Position numbers and translations under genes: made by a program. Of a DNA stretch of 64,000 bases, positions 33,450-45,476 are shown in pieces. The DNA is from Siphonodentalium dalli. Lineage: Eukaryota > Mollusca > Scaphopoda > Gadilida > Siphonodentaliidae. Numbering within the stretch: the first letter of the stretch is position 1; each line of letters begins with the position of its first letter. The notes beneath the pieces are model-generated. The model had not been told where the DNA came from, ran no database searches, and was given only the letters and a program-made list of their open reading frames with translations. The stretch spans positions 36,210,918 to 36,274,917 of the forward strand of contig CP136062.1 of NCBI GenBank assembly GCA_032622095.1, read 5' to 3'.

Positions 33450-35939
33450 ATGGCATATTTTCGGTTTTTTAACCATCCTGAAATGTGTGCATCGGCATTT
33501 AAAGAAAATGTTAGCAATTTCGAAGAACGCATCAAGTTGTTACAGAGACATATTCATGATCCTTACACTTATGCATTGTTAGACCTTTCCTCCTCTAGGA
33601 GACAAGATGTTATCCTTACTTATGAGAGCATTTTTCCAAAATACTCTGACATCAAATGTACATATGTTAATAATGTAACCCAATCAACCCTTGATGACTC
33701 ATTTGATATATTGAACAATCATATTAAAGATTTTAATGTAAACTTATCTCTATATATGGATACAGTTAAAGAATTACATGATATTGGGAGTAATCTTAGT
33801 GTATATTCCCATCATTCCACATTCAGCCAATCACAGTACAGTGAGATGTCTTCTATCGTTAAATTGTCAGATGCATTGCCATCTTTATTATTTCATAATC
33901 TCGGCTATCGATCCCACATGCGGACACTAGATTCCTATTTGTTTATGCTTAACAAGGAATATATTACGACGCGCGAGAAGGTCTTTAACTTTGTACCTTG
34001 GCGTTTGCCGGAGAACTTGATTTCTACGTTAGGACGAGGTGCCAACTTCATTCCTACTCCGTTAATCACCCCGGAAATACAAGTTACCGGGTTGAAAACC
34101 ATGTGTTATGATGCTCTTGAAACATGTAATCGTAAAACGATTAATCTTATGTCTCCACATAATGTTCATCCATTAAAATCACACAATACATTGTTGTATA
34201 CGCATGTTAACCATCCAGGTTTACCACCAACTTTTGTTAATGACACATTAGACAGTATTGTCAAGATAGATCGATTTACCAACTCGTGGCCTGGGGATAA
34301 TTATCTCACATTTAAGAATATATCTCCATTTGAAAATGAAACCTTAAACCTTTATGCTAACCACCCTGGTGTTATCATATCACCCAGTGATAAATCGCTG
34401 GGTATCTCTATTAATACTACAGCTTGGTATGCCAAAGAATACCGGCGCCAACTTAGCGATACATCTACATACAGTTTACATGATTATAGCAGTATAAATC
34501 ATACCATTGATGAAGGTGTTAAACGCCTTCGCTACATAGCCTTTAAGTACAGGGATACTACTATTGAACAAATTATTTTAGATAAAATCCTAGCAGTTAA
34601 ACCTGCGGATATTATTATTCCTTCTTTAAATATTACTCCTAAAGTTCATAAACTGAAAGTTTTCCCCTCCCCCAAAGTGGAAACCAGTTTGACTGGCCGT
34701 CCTATTATCAACGCGCATTCGAATGTGAATACTTGTGCCTCACGTATTTTAGGACATATGTTAGAGAATTATTTGGCAGCGTTGCATAACCATTTTGACA
34801 GAAATAACATTACTTGGACCATATGTAAAGATTCATTGCACGCCATCCACGAATTTAAATCGCTTAATGTAACACCAGAACAACTCAATAACTACTGGTT
34901 TATCAGTTCAGACTTTCAGTCTTTGTATACGGCTATTCGAAACTCTGATATGTATGATGCACTTGAGTTTATTCGCCATATTTTAGATATTGATGATACC
35001 CACTTTAACTTCATGGTTGACCTTTTCAAGTTCATCCAAGATTATGCATTTTTCCATGTTGGCTTTAAACATCTGTACCTGCAGACACAGGGGCTCGCCA
35101 TGGGCAGTTTCGTCTCGGCACAAGCCGCAAATGTCATCTTGCTTAGGTGTGAATACTATATGTTCCAAAATGTTCCGCTAGTGGAACCTATTAAAATCTT
35201 TTTGAGATATATAGATGATGGCATCTTGTTCGTTGATGTGAAATATGAATCATTGTTGACTATTCTTAATGGATTGCGTGATGCCTACCCTAAACATATT
35301 AATTTGGATGTATCAGTTAGCAAGTTTAAGGTTGATTTCCTTGATATAACCTTTAGCATTAATCATGAACTATTTTATAACCAAGGCTTGCATGTAGGCC
35401 TTTACCAAAAGCCTTTTAATACATACTCGTACACTCATTTCGAGAGTGACCATCCTATTGGTGTATTTGTCGGTATTATTAAAGCAGAGTGCCACCGTTA
35501 CTTTAGACACTCTTCGTGTAGAGAGGATTACCTTTATTACATTAGCCTATTTCTTATCAGACTCACCAGATGTGGCTACCCTGAACCGTTTGTCATTAAA
35601 CAAATCATCCCTTATGATGTCATTTTTAAGAAAGAATTTGGATGGGTACCAGCTAGCACAAGTGGTACGCGACCTTTAGATAGTTCATTACATGCTTCTC
35701 AGATCGCCAGTACAGGCGCTTCTCCTCGAAATTTGGGTGGCACTTCCCTATCTAATGATACTCCATCTACTGTATATGTACCGGTACTATTCTCTAAGTC
35801 TACCAATAACCATAAAAGGGCACGTAATTTAATGAAATTACCTGCTAATGTTCGATTTTGCCATAAAGTTGGCACCAAACTCCATACCATTTTACTTACT
35901 AAGAAACGGCTACACAGAAAGCTATCCCACTACTTATAG
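33450..35939 (+). CDS. Penelope-like reverse transcriptase, intact, without recognisable GIY-YIG domain
   Basis: An 829-residue uninterrupted frame. Landmarks: LGRGANFIPTP (194-204); the Penelope signature SPSDKSLGISIN...YRRQLSDTSTY (311-341); TPKVHK (396-401); GRPII (416-420); motif A SSDFQSLYT with Asp488; QTQGLAMGS (545-553); RYIDD with Asp589/Asp590; FLDITF (630-635); YQKPFNTYSYTHFESDHP (652-669); and a thumb-like GIIKAECHRY...RCGYP (675-711). The catalytic aspartates are all present. The C-terminal 118 residues are low-complexity then basic (KKRLHRKLSHYL) and lack a GIY-YIG endonuclease; none is seen in the N-terminal 190 residues either. Product role: copying element RNA into DNA at a chromosomal end or nick. 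Intact coding and near-identical repeats suggest recent activity. Assignment to the Penelope group is firm; the subgroup is not. Confidence 0.9.
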   Translation: MAYFRFFNHPEMCASAFKENVSNFEERIKLLQRHIHDPYTYALLDLSSSRRQDVILTYESIFPKYSDIKCTYVNNVTQSTLDDSFDILNNHIKDFNVNLSLYMDTVKELHDIGSNLSVYSHHSTFSQSQYSEMSSIVKLSDALPSLLFHNLGYRSHMRTLDSYLFMLNKEYITTREKVFNFVPWRLPENLISTLGRGANFIPTPLITPEIQVTGLKTMCYDALETCNRKTINLMSPHNVHPLKSHNTLLYTHVNHPGLPPTFVNDTLDSIVKIDRFTNSWPGDNYLTFKNISPFENETLNLYANHPGVIISPSDKSLGISINTTAWYAKEYRRQLSDTSTYSLHDYSSINHTIDEGVKRLRYIAFKYRDTTIEQIILDKILAVKPADIIIPSLNITPKVHKLKVFPSPKVETSLTGRPIINAHSNVNTCASRILGHMLENYLAALHNHFDRNNITWTICKDSLHAIHEFKSLNVTPEQLNNYWFISSDFQSLYTAIRNSDMYDALEFIRHILDIDDTHFNFMVDLFKFIQDYAFFHVGFKHLYLQTQGLAMGSFVSAQAANVILLRCEYYMFQNVPLVEPIKIFLRYIDDGILFVDVKYESLLTILNGLRDAYPKHINLDVSVSKFKVDFLDITFSINHELFYNQGLHVGLYQKPFNTYSYTHFESDHPIGVFVGIIKAECHRYFRHSSCREDYLYYISLFLIRLTRCGYPEPFVIKQIIPYDVIFKKEFGWVPASTSGTRPLDSSLHASQIASTGASPRNLGGTSLSNDTPSTVYVPVLFSKSTNNHKRARNLMKLPANVRFCHKVGTKLHTILLTKKRLHRKLSHYL

Positions 35940-36129
35940 AATAATTTCTATATATATTTTATCATATATAACTTATAGCACGGCGTCTTGTCGGGAATCC
36001 ACCATACATCTTTAATGAAATCATAAAGTTTTAGTCTCTGGATTACCTGTACACCTATTATAATTCCTAAAAAATTTACAACTCGATCGTATAATGTACT
36101 GTATCACTCCTGTGTGTTCTCACATACAG

Positions 36130-36499
36130 ATGTCTCTTTCCAGTTGGGAAAATGAAGTGTTCTGCCACCTATCTAATGTCGGTAAGACGACTGTTTTATA
36201 CCTGACACCCGAAGATTTACAGCCATTTAACCTCACAAGGAATGGTCAGGAATGGTAGCACTTTTATTCATTTATATGTTGGCAGCAGATACAGTACCAT
36301 CGATTTCCGTCTTATCACTCAATTCAACGTCTTTATATATAAGGTGACCAGTCGAATTATTGTAAACATTTCCTGTCCACAAGACAGATTGTGCAGGAGA
36401 GTTCTCACGTCTATGAACCATGAACTCAGAAAGAAAGTGTTATACAGATTGTATCATTATTATTTATTTTCAGACATAGATTTCACTTCACCCATGTAA
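36130..36499 (+). pseudogene. second small reading frame of the element, broken by a 10-bp duplication
   Basis: An ATG at 36130, just after a pyrimidine-rich TTCTCACATACAG, opens a protein-like frame (MSLSSWENEVFCHLSNVG...) that stops at TAG 36256-36258. A second frame, 36242-36499, continues with similar composition (STFIHLYVGSRY, CPQDRLCRRVLTSMNHELRK). At the switch point, AGGAATGGTC is followed by AGGAATGGTA, a 10-bp tandem duplication that would explain the frame break. Together they span about 120 codons. I do not recognise the protein. It may be an extra ORF or a downstream exon of the element, or a captured fragment. Confidence 0.4.
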
Positions 36500-36711
36500 C
36501 ATACGCATTAACTCCGCCATCGTCGACCATCGTCCTATTTTTAGAATTTGGCACCGGCTCCTTTTGAATTTCGCGTGCGACACCGCACGTTACATCCTTC
36601 GTGTTCAGACCTCTGCCATTTTCGAACGTTCCCACGTTTTGAAGTCTCGTAACTCTGTTCAATTTCCATGTGTTAAGTCGCGTTCGTTTGGATATTTGAT
36701 AGGATTTACTG

Positions 36712-38955
36712 GTAAATATATACCACAGTTTATCTTCTTAATGTTTTTTTAAGTATCCTTGATTCTTGATCATTTTCCTGATAATTATGGATGCATTCAC
36801 GCAAAAATTTAATACTGATTTATTCGCTGATGATTTCTCCACTCTGGCTACTTTTCAAGTATATTGCGTGGATCTTTCGAATGTTGTATGAAACCTTATC
36901 CATATGTGTGATTACTACGCGCAATCTTCCATCAACTGCACGATGGCTTTAATCATCTCATCCATACATCAATTTATATAAAATGAACCATTATTTTATC
37001 ATTGATTCTATGTAATAATACCTGTTTACATCCTAATCGATTACATCAAAATTAATCGATATTTACCCATATAAATCTATCAGTCTTATACGCAAAACCT
37101 TGTTTGTCATACATGTAAGGTTAGTTCCCCGTGTAACTTTGTTGGGATATCGTCACCTGATGCGGTTCTTTAGTCGATGTTGCTGGGCCACACGTCCAGG
37201 GGACGATCTCGGAGCTAGTTTCTTGCATTTTCGTCCCGAAAAACGGCGGTTCTTCGCTTAGAAGATTCGTCACCGAGATATGTAACTGAAGATAACGTCG
37301 ATGAAAATTTTGATTTTAACACAGGACACATCTTTTCACACTACTTAAGCACACATTTCTTTATTCTGCTGTTACAACACACATGTATACTATCAAATCC
37401 AAATTGAACCCTTTGGCTAAAATTTCTCTTGGCCCTTTGCTAGCTATCCAAATTACTTTCAAAATTTGTAATAGCCCAACATCAGGTTACGATTATATTT
37501 TCTCCCATTTGTTAACTGTGGTGACGGTGTTTCTGCTGTGATTTTAATATAGTTACATTTTGGACCTTTTGCAGTACTCCCCACCACGGTTCTCAATGGG
37601 TATACACAGCCTATATGTGATTGGGACCTTTAAAAACTTTCCGCCGTCAGGCTACCTATTACTTCTATATTTTAGTTGACACTACAGTAGAGATCTTGTA
37701 TCATACTCCACAATATGTATTCAGGACGTGTCATCGCCTGCATGCATACCAGTGGTTTTAAGAACCTACCCTCAGTCGAGTGACATTCCTTGCAACCCTT
37801 GAATAATCTCACAACATGTGTATATAGCTGGTGTTACGAAACTTGAGCAGGTTCACGGGTTAAACTTTTAACTCCTTTGTTTACGCCTTGATTTTATTTA
37901 TTTCTTATCGAATCCTATGTTATTTGACTGGCTACGATTATTTTGGTTTATATTTAGTTGTGGCAGTACGGTTAGATTTTGTATTCTTGCTGTCTGGTCA
38001 CATCTGGGCTAAGTGTATATATGGCATTATCTCACGGACCCTATGTTTTTTACAGTACTGTAACCGCACAAGAACTCAAGAACCTAGAGAATCTGTCCGG
38101 CTGCAGATCGTTTAAGGTACATTTGTACTGAGATTACCATTTATACAACAAAAAATTAGCCCTATTTTATCTGGTTTTTATCTTGTATACAAAATAATCT
38201 AGATTAGAACCCTTGGTATGTGCTACAGGATGTTATACGCCTGTTAGGGGCATACTGAAGATTGGTTATTCCCAATTATAACTTACATGATGTCCATACA
38301 TCTGTACTAACCTTGGATGTCTATAGCATATACCACATACAGCAGTGCTTTTATATTTACTTATTGAAACTTGTACACCCACCCCCCTTTTTGTTTAAAC
38401 TATACTGTTAGCGGTATAGGGATATCTGATTGATTACATGGTTGATTCTATATCGAATTTATGCAATAATGTCTGCATCTATCTTGCACCAGGATCTCTT
38501 TACATGCGTACTTTTGGTAAGTTCCAATTTACTACACTCATTGTTCTGTAGGATTTGCTGTAACCTATTAATGCATGTCCAATGCGTCGATGTTGTATTT
38601 AGCAGCCTGAACGTATGTTCCACCCCCCCTGCGTTCGCCTTATTTAGATCTTTTCGCACCTGTTTTTGTTAACACCTGCACATGCCATATCCGAGATAAT
38701 AGCCACCAAATTTGGATATTTATGAGTGGCCAGAAGCCTACGTCTAGCTTTAGCTATGCTATACGTTATGAACTCATTCGATATTGGTCCCTTGGTTTAC
38801 TTGTATCTACAATGATTAGTGTTAGTCCCTTCCATGTTAGTAAGTCAAACATGATGTACTACATATTCCCTCAGTAAACTAATACATCCACATACCTCAT
38901 AATAATCTGTCGATTCTCATTGACGAGTGGTTACTTGATTTGCATGGTACCCTAG
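36712..38955 (+). repeat. right direct repeat (pseudo-LTR)
   Basis: Near-identical copy of 27842-30094. Its 3' limit, CCCTAG at 38950-38955, is followed directly by the 33-bp minisatellite of A'. In the left copy the same CCCTAG continues into ATTCCC. The shared AG at the junction is a 2-bp overlap. Confidence 0.9.
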
Positions 38956-39131
38956 GAACGCATAGCAATGACTAGTTATCTGACTGAGGAACGCATAGTA
39001 ATGACTAGTTCGCTGACTGAGGAACGCATAGCAATGACTAGTTCACTGACTGAGAAACGCATAGCAATGACTAGTTCGCTGACTGAGGAACGCATAGCAA
39101 TGACTAGTTCGCTGACTGAGGAACGCATAGC
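38955..39131. repeat. 33-bp minisatellite, copy 2, cut at the element junction
   Basis: About five units of the same repeat as 21163-21371. The left edge is the junction with the right direct repeat of the Penelope-like element. Confidence 0.85.
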
Positions 39132-39288
39132 AGTGAATTGTTAGCTGACAGCATCCGTTGCAAGGCGACTGAACTCTGCCTTGCAGCTTGGATCGCTTCC
39201 AGTCACTGGAGCAGAAGTAACTCCGACGGCACGTCAATTATCCCTTTCAAGACGGGAGCTGCGCTGGTGCAGCATTAAATATCATGTG

Positions 39289-39446
39289 CCAGAGCATTAT
39301 CTTATATACGCGAGTCTCCCATCGGGAGCATCGCACATATATAAGAGAATGCACTGGCTTACGGTCAAGGTAAATATTGTTAGGCCAATGTATTATTTTG
39401 TATATGCGAGGCTCCCTATGGGAGACTCGCATATATAACATAATGG
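39289..39446. repeat. two MITE-related hairpins, A' copy
   Basis: Counterpart of 21529-21686, with few changes (GGCTCCCTATGGGAG for GGCTCCCCATGGGAG). Confidence 0.6.
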
Positions 39447-39921
39447 GTGATCTTCGGAATAGCGGACCTTCGGAATAGCGGAAATTTGGAATAACGGACC
39501 TTCAGAATAGCGGACTTTCGGAATAGCGGATCTTCGGAATAAGGGACTGTACTCAGAAAAGTTTAGATTATGGTCGGGTCAAACGAGAATATGTTATGTA
39601 CACCAGATTTTAACTATTGTGTTGTAGCCTACTACATCTGGTTGCGGGTCTCGAATCAATCAAGTCACTACCCCGGTAAACAATGTGACATATAGAGATA
39701 GAACCGGATCCATGCTAACCAGTACGGTACATTATATGCGGTTAATTTCCCGATAGTCATACTTACGACACTGTTTGTTTGGTTACAGACAGTTAAGGCT
39801 TAACCAAACCACTCCAATGTGGACTCCGTGACAATTAGGATATTTTCTTGATAGATGAAAAATGGTACAAACTTCATATGAGAGGCTAACACAACTATAC
39901 AAGTATTATATATACACTAGT

Positions 39922-40328
39922 ATAAGATACTATGGGTTGCGGGATGGGGGGGGGGTGGGTGTTATCTCATTAGACTCCTTATTATTTATGTGGGCAGTAG
40001 CCTCTATACGGGCGCCTGTGGCGCATAAGATACTATGGGTTGCGGGATGGGGGGGGGGTGGGTGTTATCTCATTAGACTCCTTATTATTTATGTGGGCAG
40101 TAGCCTCTATACGGGCGCCTGTGGCGCATAAGATACTATGGGTTGCGGGATGGGGGGGGGTGGGTGTTATCTCATTAGACTCCTTATTATTTATGTGGGC
40201 AGTAGCCTCTATACGGGCGCCTGTGGCGCATAAGATACTATGGGTTGCGGGATGGGGGAAGGGGTGGGTGTTATCTCATTAGACTCCTTATTATTTATGT
40301 GGGCAGTAGCCTCTATACGGGCGCCTGT
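39922..40328. repeat. 103-bp tandem array unique to A'
   Basis: Four units beginning ATAAGATACTATGGGTTGCG at about 39922, 40025, 40129 and 40230. Each holds a G-rich tract (GGGATGGGGGG...GGGTGGG) of variable length and GTAGCCTCTATACGGGCGCC. The matching place in A has only a short TA run. The long frames here (39862-40131, 40040-40282) are repeat products. Confidence 0.9.
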
Positions 40329-40334
40329 GTAAAT

Positions 40335-41835
40335 ATATATAGTAAATGCCACTTAGCATGTGACATAAAATGGAAATATGTGATACTTCCTTCCGAACTA
40401 AAATCGCACGTACATGATATGTTGTTGACTAATATCCACAAACAGCAATGAATCCTGATTGGGGAGTTCTCTGTCAAAATGTTTTGTTAAGAAATCCACA
40501 CACACACAGCATAGCACAGAACATGATTTAATTTTCATGTTTTGAAGTGAGATTGAATTTTGAAATGGCACAAGCAGATATCACACAGCTGAATTTGACA
40601 ATGACTGTATCAATTCTAAACTTCGTGGTCTGCCTTCGTTGAATAACCAGGCTGGCCATAGTACAATGTATGCTTGACTTGTTGAGGGATTCTGACCTTG
40701 CACAATTAGTCACAGTCAAATCAAGCTGTTGGCTTTCTGCTGAAGTTAAGCCACAGCTCATACCCTGGCTTTGGACAATTTTAATTAAATACGTTTTGGA
40801 ACTATAAAATGTGAATTTCTCAACATAATCTTTCTTCTGGAATTATCCCGAATCAATATGTACTTTCTTTTATGGAAAGTAGCTGACTGCTATATCTATG
40901 TAAATTAGTTCCTTGTTTTGTTTTAATCTGCTACCACAATTGTGGTATTCACTACATATGATACACTGTTAGTTGTTTTCTTTGAATATAAACACATCCC
41001 TGAACTCGGATGTCATATTGAACTGGTTTGGTGTGGCTAATATCAGAATAGAAGATTATTAATCAACGTACATGTATATAATGCACCAAATATTGGATGC
41101 ACGGCTACCTCTTTATTTGACTCATTGTTACCGAGACAATTACTACATTTATTCGGATAGAATGCACCTAGCATAGAAAGCACAATGAACTGTCTGTTAT
41201 GTTCTACCATTGTGCACTGGGTACCAATACATTTGTAAAAAAAAATACAGAACCACAAAACAAATATTATATTCGGAGAGATTATGTATGCAGCATAACT
41301 AATTATTGCACTACAATCTACATGTTCATCGATTACTGTTATAGGCACATGCACAATGGCAACCAACTACCCTGTATGACCACATTCAGCTTTTACATAT
41401 TATATTAAGTCTCATAGTTTCTTACATGGTCAGCGGCATGTAAAGAGGGGTTAAGGTTATCTTAACTCAATGTTGCTCATACGTTTCAACAGTTGGAAAT
41501 TTCATGCCTGCATACAGCATCCGTCGGAAATTTCAGACGCAAAATAGGTTGAAACTGTTCCGAAGTATGATGTTAATCTAACCCGCATTTATGGTGAACT
41601 TACTTGAATTTAGACAAAAACTGGAATATTTTTCAACATTTCGTCATGTGTTGGACTGAAATAACAACCAGTTAGAACTAATATTCAACCATATAGGGAT
41701 GTTGGGTTGGAACATTGACATACTATTTGTAACATTCTGACTTTCAAGTGTGGGGTGCAGTTGAAAATTAGTTGGACACCCTCTTGATAGTATGCATCGA
41801 TCGGATGGGATTCAATAAATTATATGCATGTGTCT
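40335..41835. other. segment A', no recognised gene
   Basis: Counterpart of about 22165-23640, lacking the 41 bases at 22717-22757 and having an extra 58 bases near 41441. The minus-strand frame 41366-41043 is interrupted in A and has no known relatives. Confidence 0.5.
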
Positions 41836-41837
41836 CT

Positions 41838-42380
41838 ATATCACTGCCTACCAACATAGTGTATCTATATCACTGCCTACCAACATAGTGTCTCTATATC
41901 ACTACCTACCGACATAATGTCTCTATATCACTGCCTATCAACATAGTGTCTATATCACTGCCTACCAACATAGTGCCTGCGTATATCACTGCCAACCAAC
42001 ATAGTGTATCTATATCACTGCCTACCAACATAGTGTCTCTATATCACTACCTACCGACATAATGTCTCTATATCACTGCCTATCAACATAGTGTCTATAT
42101 CACTGCCTACCAACATAGTGCCTGCGTATATCACTGCCAACCAACATAGTGTATCTATATCACTACCTACCAACACAGTGCCTATATCACTGCCTACCAA
42201 CATAGTATCTCTATATCACTGCCTACCAACATAGTGCCTCTATATCACTACCTACCAACATAGTGTCTCTATATCACTGCCTACCCACATAGTACCTCTA
42301 TATCACTGTATACCAACATCGTGTCTCTATATCACTGCCTACCAACATAGTGTATCTATGTCACTGTCTACCAACATAAT
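41838..42380. repeat. 29-bp minisatellite, copy 2
   Basis: About nineteen units of the CACTGCCTACCAACATAGTG repeat. A multi-unit block containing GTGCCTGCGTATATCACTGC appears twice (about 41970 and 42118), showing a higher-order duplication that A lacks. Confidence 0.9.
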
Positions 42381-43147
42381 TATTGTTACAACGAACCATA
42401 ACACAACACTTGCTGGGAGATTACATGTCAACTACGATGTATTCTGGAAATATATATTATTCATACCTAAATGTGTCGCACTTATTTTATACACCCCCGG
42501 TATCGTACGAGTTTTACTGATGTCCAATAATAGAACGTAAGTCGGGTGACCCGACTAGAATCCCCAATGTATCACGTGTAAACCTAGCCGTCCGATATGA
42601 CAACTACAAAACTAATAAGTGTACGTGTTGTATACCAGTTTACAATTAGTAAATGTTAGTACACAGTTAGTGTGAACTTTATTTATACACATTTTACAAA
42701 GTTCTACACATATCTGTGCAGCCATTACACACGTTTGTGTAGTAAAAACCTACACAGTTTTGTGTGATAAATGCGTAGCACACAGTAATGTGTACTTTAT
42801 TATACATCCACACAATATTGTAGTATTTATAGTACACAGTATTTTAATTAAGTTTCACACACACTGCGTAGCAACAATCACTTTAAGTGTAATAAATTCA
42901 CATGCATTCGTTTTGCAAATTTTTAATATTTTGGGGTGATATGTAGCAACTGTAAGATATAATCAGAACCGTATATTTGAGGCCACTGCATTTAAGGGAT
43001 GCAAGAATGTTTGTACTTAAAAGCGATAATTATTACCCAAAACAAAATCTCGAAAAACTTGATATCATATATATTACAGCAGAGTTACAAGGCGTTGCCC
43101 ATGTTAACGTGATGTGAAACCTCTGATGTGGACATTTGGTGGGAATA

Positions 43148-44145
43148 TCGAATACTCTTACTCTCGTGATACATGTATTCTCATAAATTGTGTCTCCAAA
43201 TGGCACCAATAAACGTCATTCTTACACATGGATTACAAATTGTCGTCCGTCTTGTCGGAGTGATTGTCATTTTGTTTATCGCATTTAATTCGTGCCACCA
43301 ATAATGAAGTATATATTGATTTACAACTGCGTACTTCAGATGTTATCATTTTTTAAATCGTTAAGTCAACGTGGTTGGAATTGACGTTTTTCAGTTTTGG
43401 TTTAAATATTTTTATTGGGATCGAAACATATCATAAAACGTTAGTTCACAAAAATAAAAGATAATTAGTTTATGAATAGAGATGTAAAAATCAATCTAGT
43501 GGGTTAGGCTAAGAAGAAGCAGAATCCCAACATATCCTCGCGCATATACTGGGTATCATATCCCATGAAGATACATCTGTTTTAAAGACAAATACCCACA
43601 TAATCGACCTATAATGTGAACTAGGTACAGAATGTGATTATTTGATAATTAAATAAGCAAATAGACGCATGGCCGTTATTTCGTTTCAAAGCGCTGGTCA
43701 CAGTGAAACCACATGTTAAAATATGTTTAAAATCGCCTCATTATGAGTCGATAATGTGTCTAAAACACCCTCATTTTCAGCACATTTATGATGATGCCGA
43801 TTTTCGGGATAACAGGCTGAGAATCCGCAGGACAATGATCACATCATCAAACACCCAGTTGACTTTTTTGAAATTGTTTAATTGTTCTGGTCGTGAATCA
43901 GCACTGTGAACAGATTCCCTCAAATTGCGAATTCTTTAACAATTTTTATCTGTTTTATTTTTTCTTACATTCTTTATCAATTTTATTATTTTTTCATAAT
44001 GTTTTCTTACATTCTTTAACAATTTTATTTTCAAAAATTATAAAAAATGATAAACAGTGTCAAAGAATATAAGACAAATTAATAAAAAAAAAATGCAAAA
44101 AACATTGTTAGGCCAATGCATTCTCTTATATATACGTGGCGACCT
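43148..44145. other. sequence specific to A'; partial MITE at its end
   Basis: Replaces about 40 bases of A. The first 780 bases hold no recognised gene; the 68-codon frame at 43703-43909 is unassigned. From about 43930 the text TTTCTTACATTCTTTAACAA repeats and resembles the spacer of the piggyBac-like MITE. One MITE-type hairpin follows at about 44112-44180 (GCCAATGCATTCTCTTATAT arms). A retains only its right half. Confidence 0.6.
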
Positions 44146-44473
44146 ATGGTCGACTCGCACATATAAGATAATGCATTGGCACAGGGTCTTTATTGTTGCG
44201 CCAGCGCAGCTCCATGAAGACCAATGTATACCCAATGACTTATCCTATTTTCAGTTTGTCAGTAAATCCATATTATATATGACATAGCTTTCCAATACCA
44301 TGTTACTACCTCCTCTTTAATAATGCAAATTTAATTATCAAAGAGTATAATTAATTTGCATGAACTGTAATTTTATATACAAATATAAGATCATACATGT
44401 ATCATGATGAAGTATGGTCTGTAATTATATATCCAACAATTTATGCTGGGAATTCATAGTGCATGTGCCGAAA

Positions 44474-44955
44474 AAGTGGAAAATGTTACGATGTTTACTG
44501 ATAAAACCATTGGGGTTCTAGTCATAATTCACCAAGAATGGTAATAACTGTACAATGTAAGTGATGCATTCCATTTATAATGGATAATCCAACTGAACGG
44601 TACCATAATTGTCAATTTGGCTTAAAATGGCGGTCAAAATAAGAAAAAATGGTAAATATTGCCCCAGCGTGCCATGCAACCGCTTACAAGTTGTGGCTGA
44701 TGTACACAATTGACTATTCTTTCTTACGTACATTGAATACTAACATTTATGAAACACCTTGGTTAATTGTTATTATTTTAACCACTGACATTACACGAAT
44801 TATTGCATTTTTCCGATCACAAAAAATGGCATTATATTTGGTATCAAATGCGTTTATTGTTGTGCTTTGTCTGTGTCACAACGGTTTTAGACAAAATTAC
44901 TCAAGATGACTTTCAAAGTTATTTTTCACATATATCCCGAACGTTCTCAGCTGTT
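44474..44955 (+). repeat. dispersed repeat family D, copy 2
   Basis: A' counterpart of 25680-26160, with only a few substitutions. The frame 44649-44909 is the same repeat-derived frame. Confidence 0.7.
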
Positions 44956-45179
44956 CTGAAAAGGTAGCACATTCTGATTAAATTAGTTATTAACCTTGTT
45001 ACTAAATCAACTAACAACTAAATCTTCTATTCTGGTTGTATCACTACCTCATGAGATATGCCAACTTCATTTTAAAAGATGCTGTTCGGAACTGATCGTG
45101 ACCGGTGTATGTCAAAATGGCAGTCAGGGAGTGACTGTGGGCATAGGTGAGGTGAGTAGGTTTACTAGGATTATTGTAT

Positions 45180-45424
45180 AATCACGAATGGTGCGAATAG
45201 TTATACAAGGAGTGGCTATATGGTCATGTGTGGGGTGCCTGTGGTAAGATTCAAGGTATACAATGAGTTGTGATATAGTTATAATGGAGTGACTATATGG
45301 CCACGGGTGGGGTGTCTATGGTGAGATGCATATGTATACAAGGAATGGTTGTGAGTTTATGTAACTGTATGGTAATGTGTGGGATGTACAGGCTTATCTT
45401 GGATGTCTGTATTGTCATGTATGG

Positions 45425-45476
<52 letters not shown>

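Larger units (their letters stand above)
27842..38955 (+). mobile_element. Penelope-like retroelement with pseudo-LTRs
   Basis: An 11.1-kb insertion that is absent from the matching position of A' (46643), which acts as the empty site. It consists of a 2.25-kb direct repeat (27842-30094), a long leader, a reverse transcriptase gene (33450-35939), a 3' region with a broken small frame, and a second copy of the direct repeat (36712-38955). Direct repeats around a partial tandem are typical of Penelope-like elements, which are copied by target-primed reverse transcription. The tandem unit is about 8.87 kb. The right-hand repeat stops at CCCTAG, whereas the left continues into the leader, so the right end is probably a truncated second unit. 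No protease, integrase or RNase H is seen, which argues against an LTR retrotransposon. Confidence 0.85.

Noticed and set aside
36820-36910. Hammerhead ribozyme in the Penelope-like direct repeat (CTGATGA at about 36825)
   Set aside because: Penelope-like elements can carry hammerheads, but here no paired stem II followed by GAAA and no third stem could be found, and the left repeat reads GATGATGA at the same place.
27842-38955. LTR retrotransposon or DIRS element
   Set aside because: The RT motifs are Penelope-type, and no gag, protease, RNase H, integrase or tyrosine recombinase is visible. The direct repeats fit pseudo-LTRs.
40040-40282. Repetitive 80-codon frame
   Set aside because: Product of the 103-bp tandem array; frame length depends on G-run lengths.
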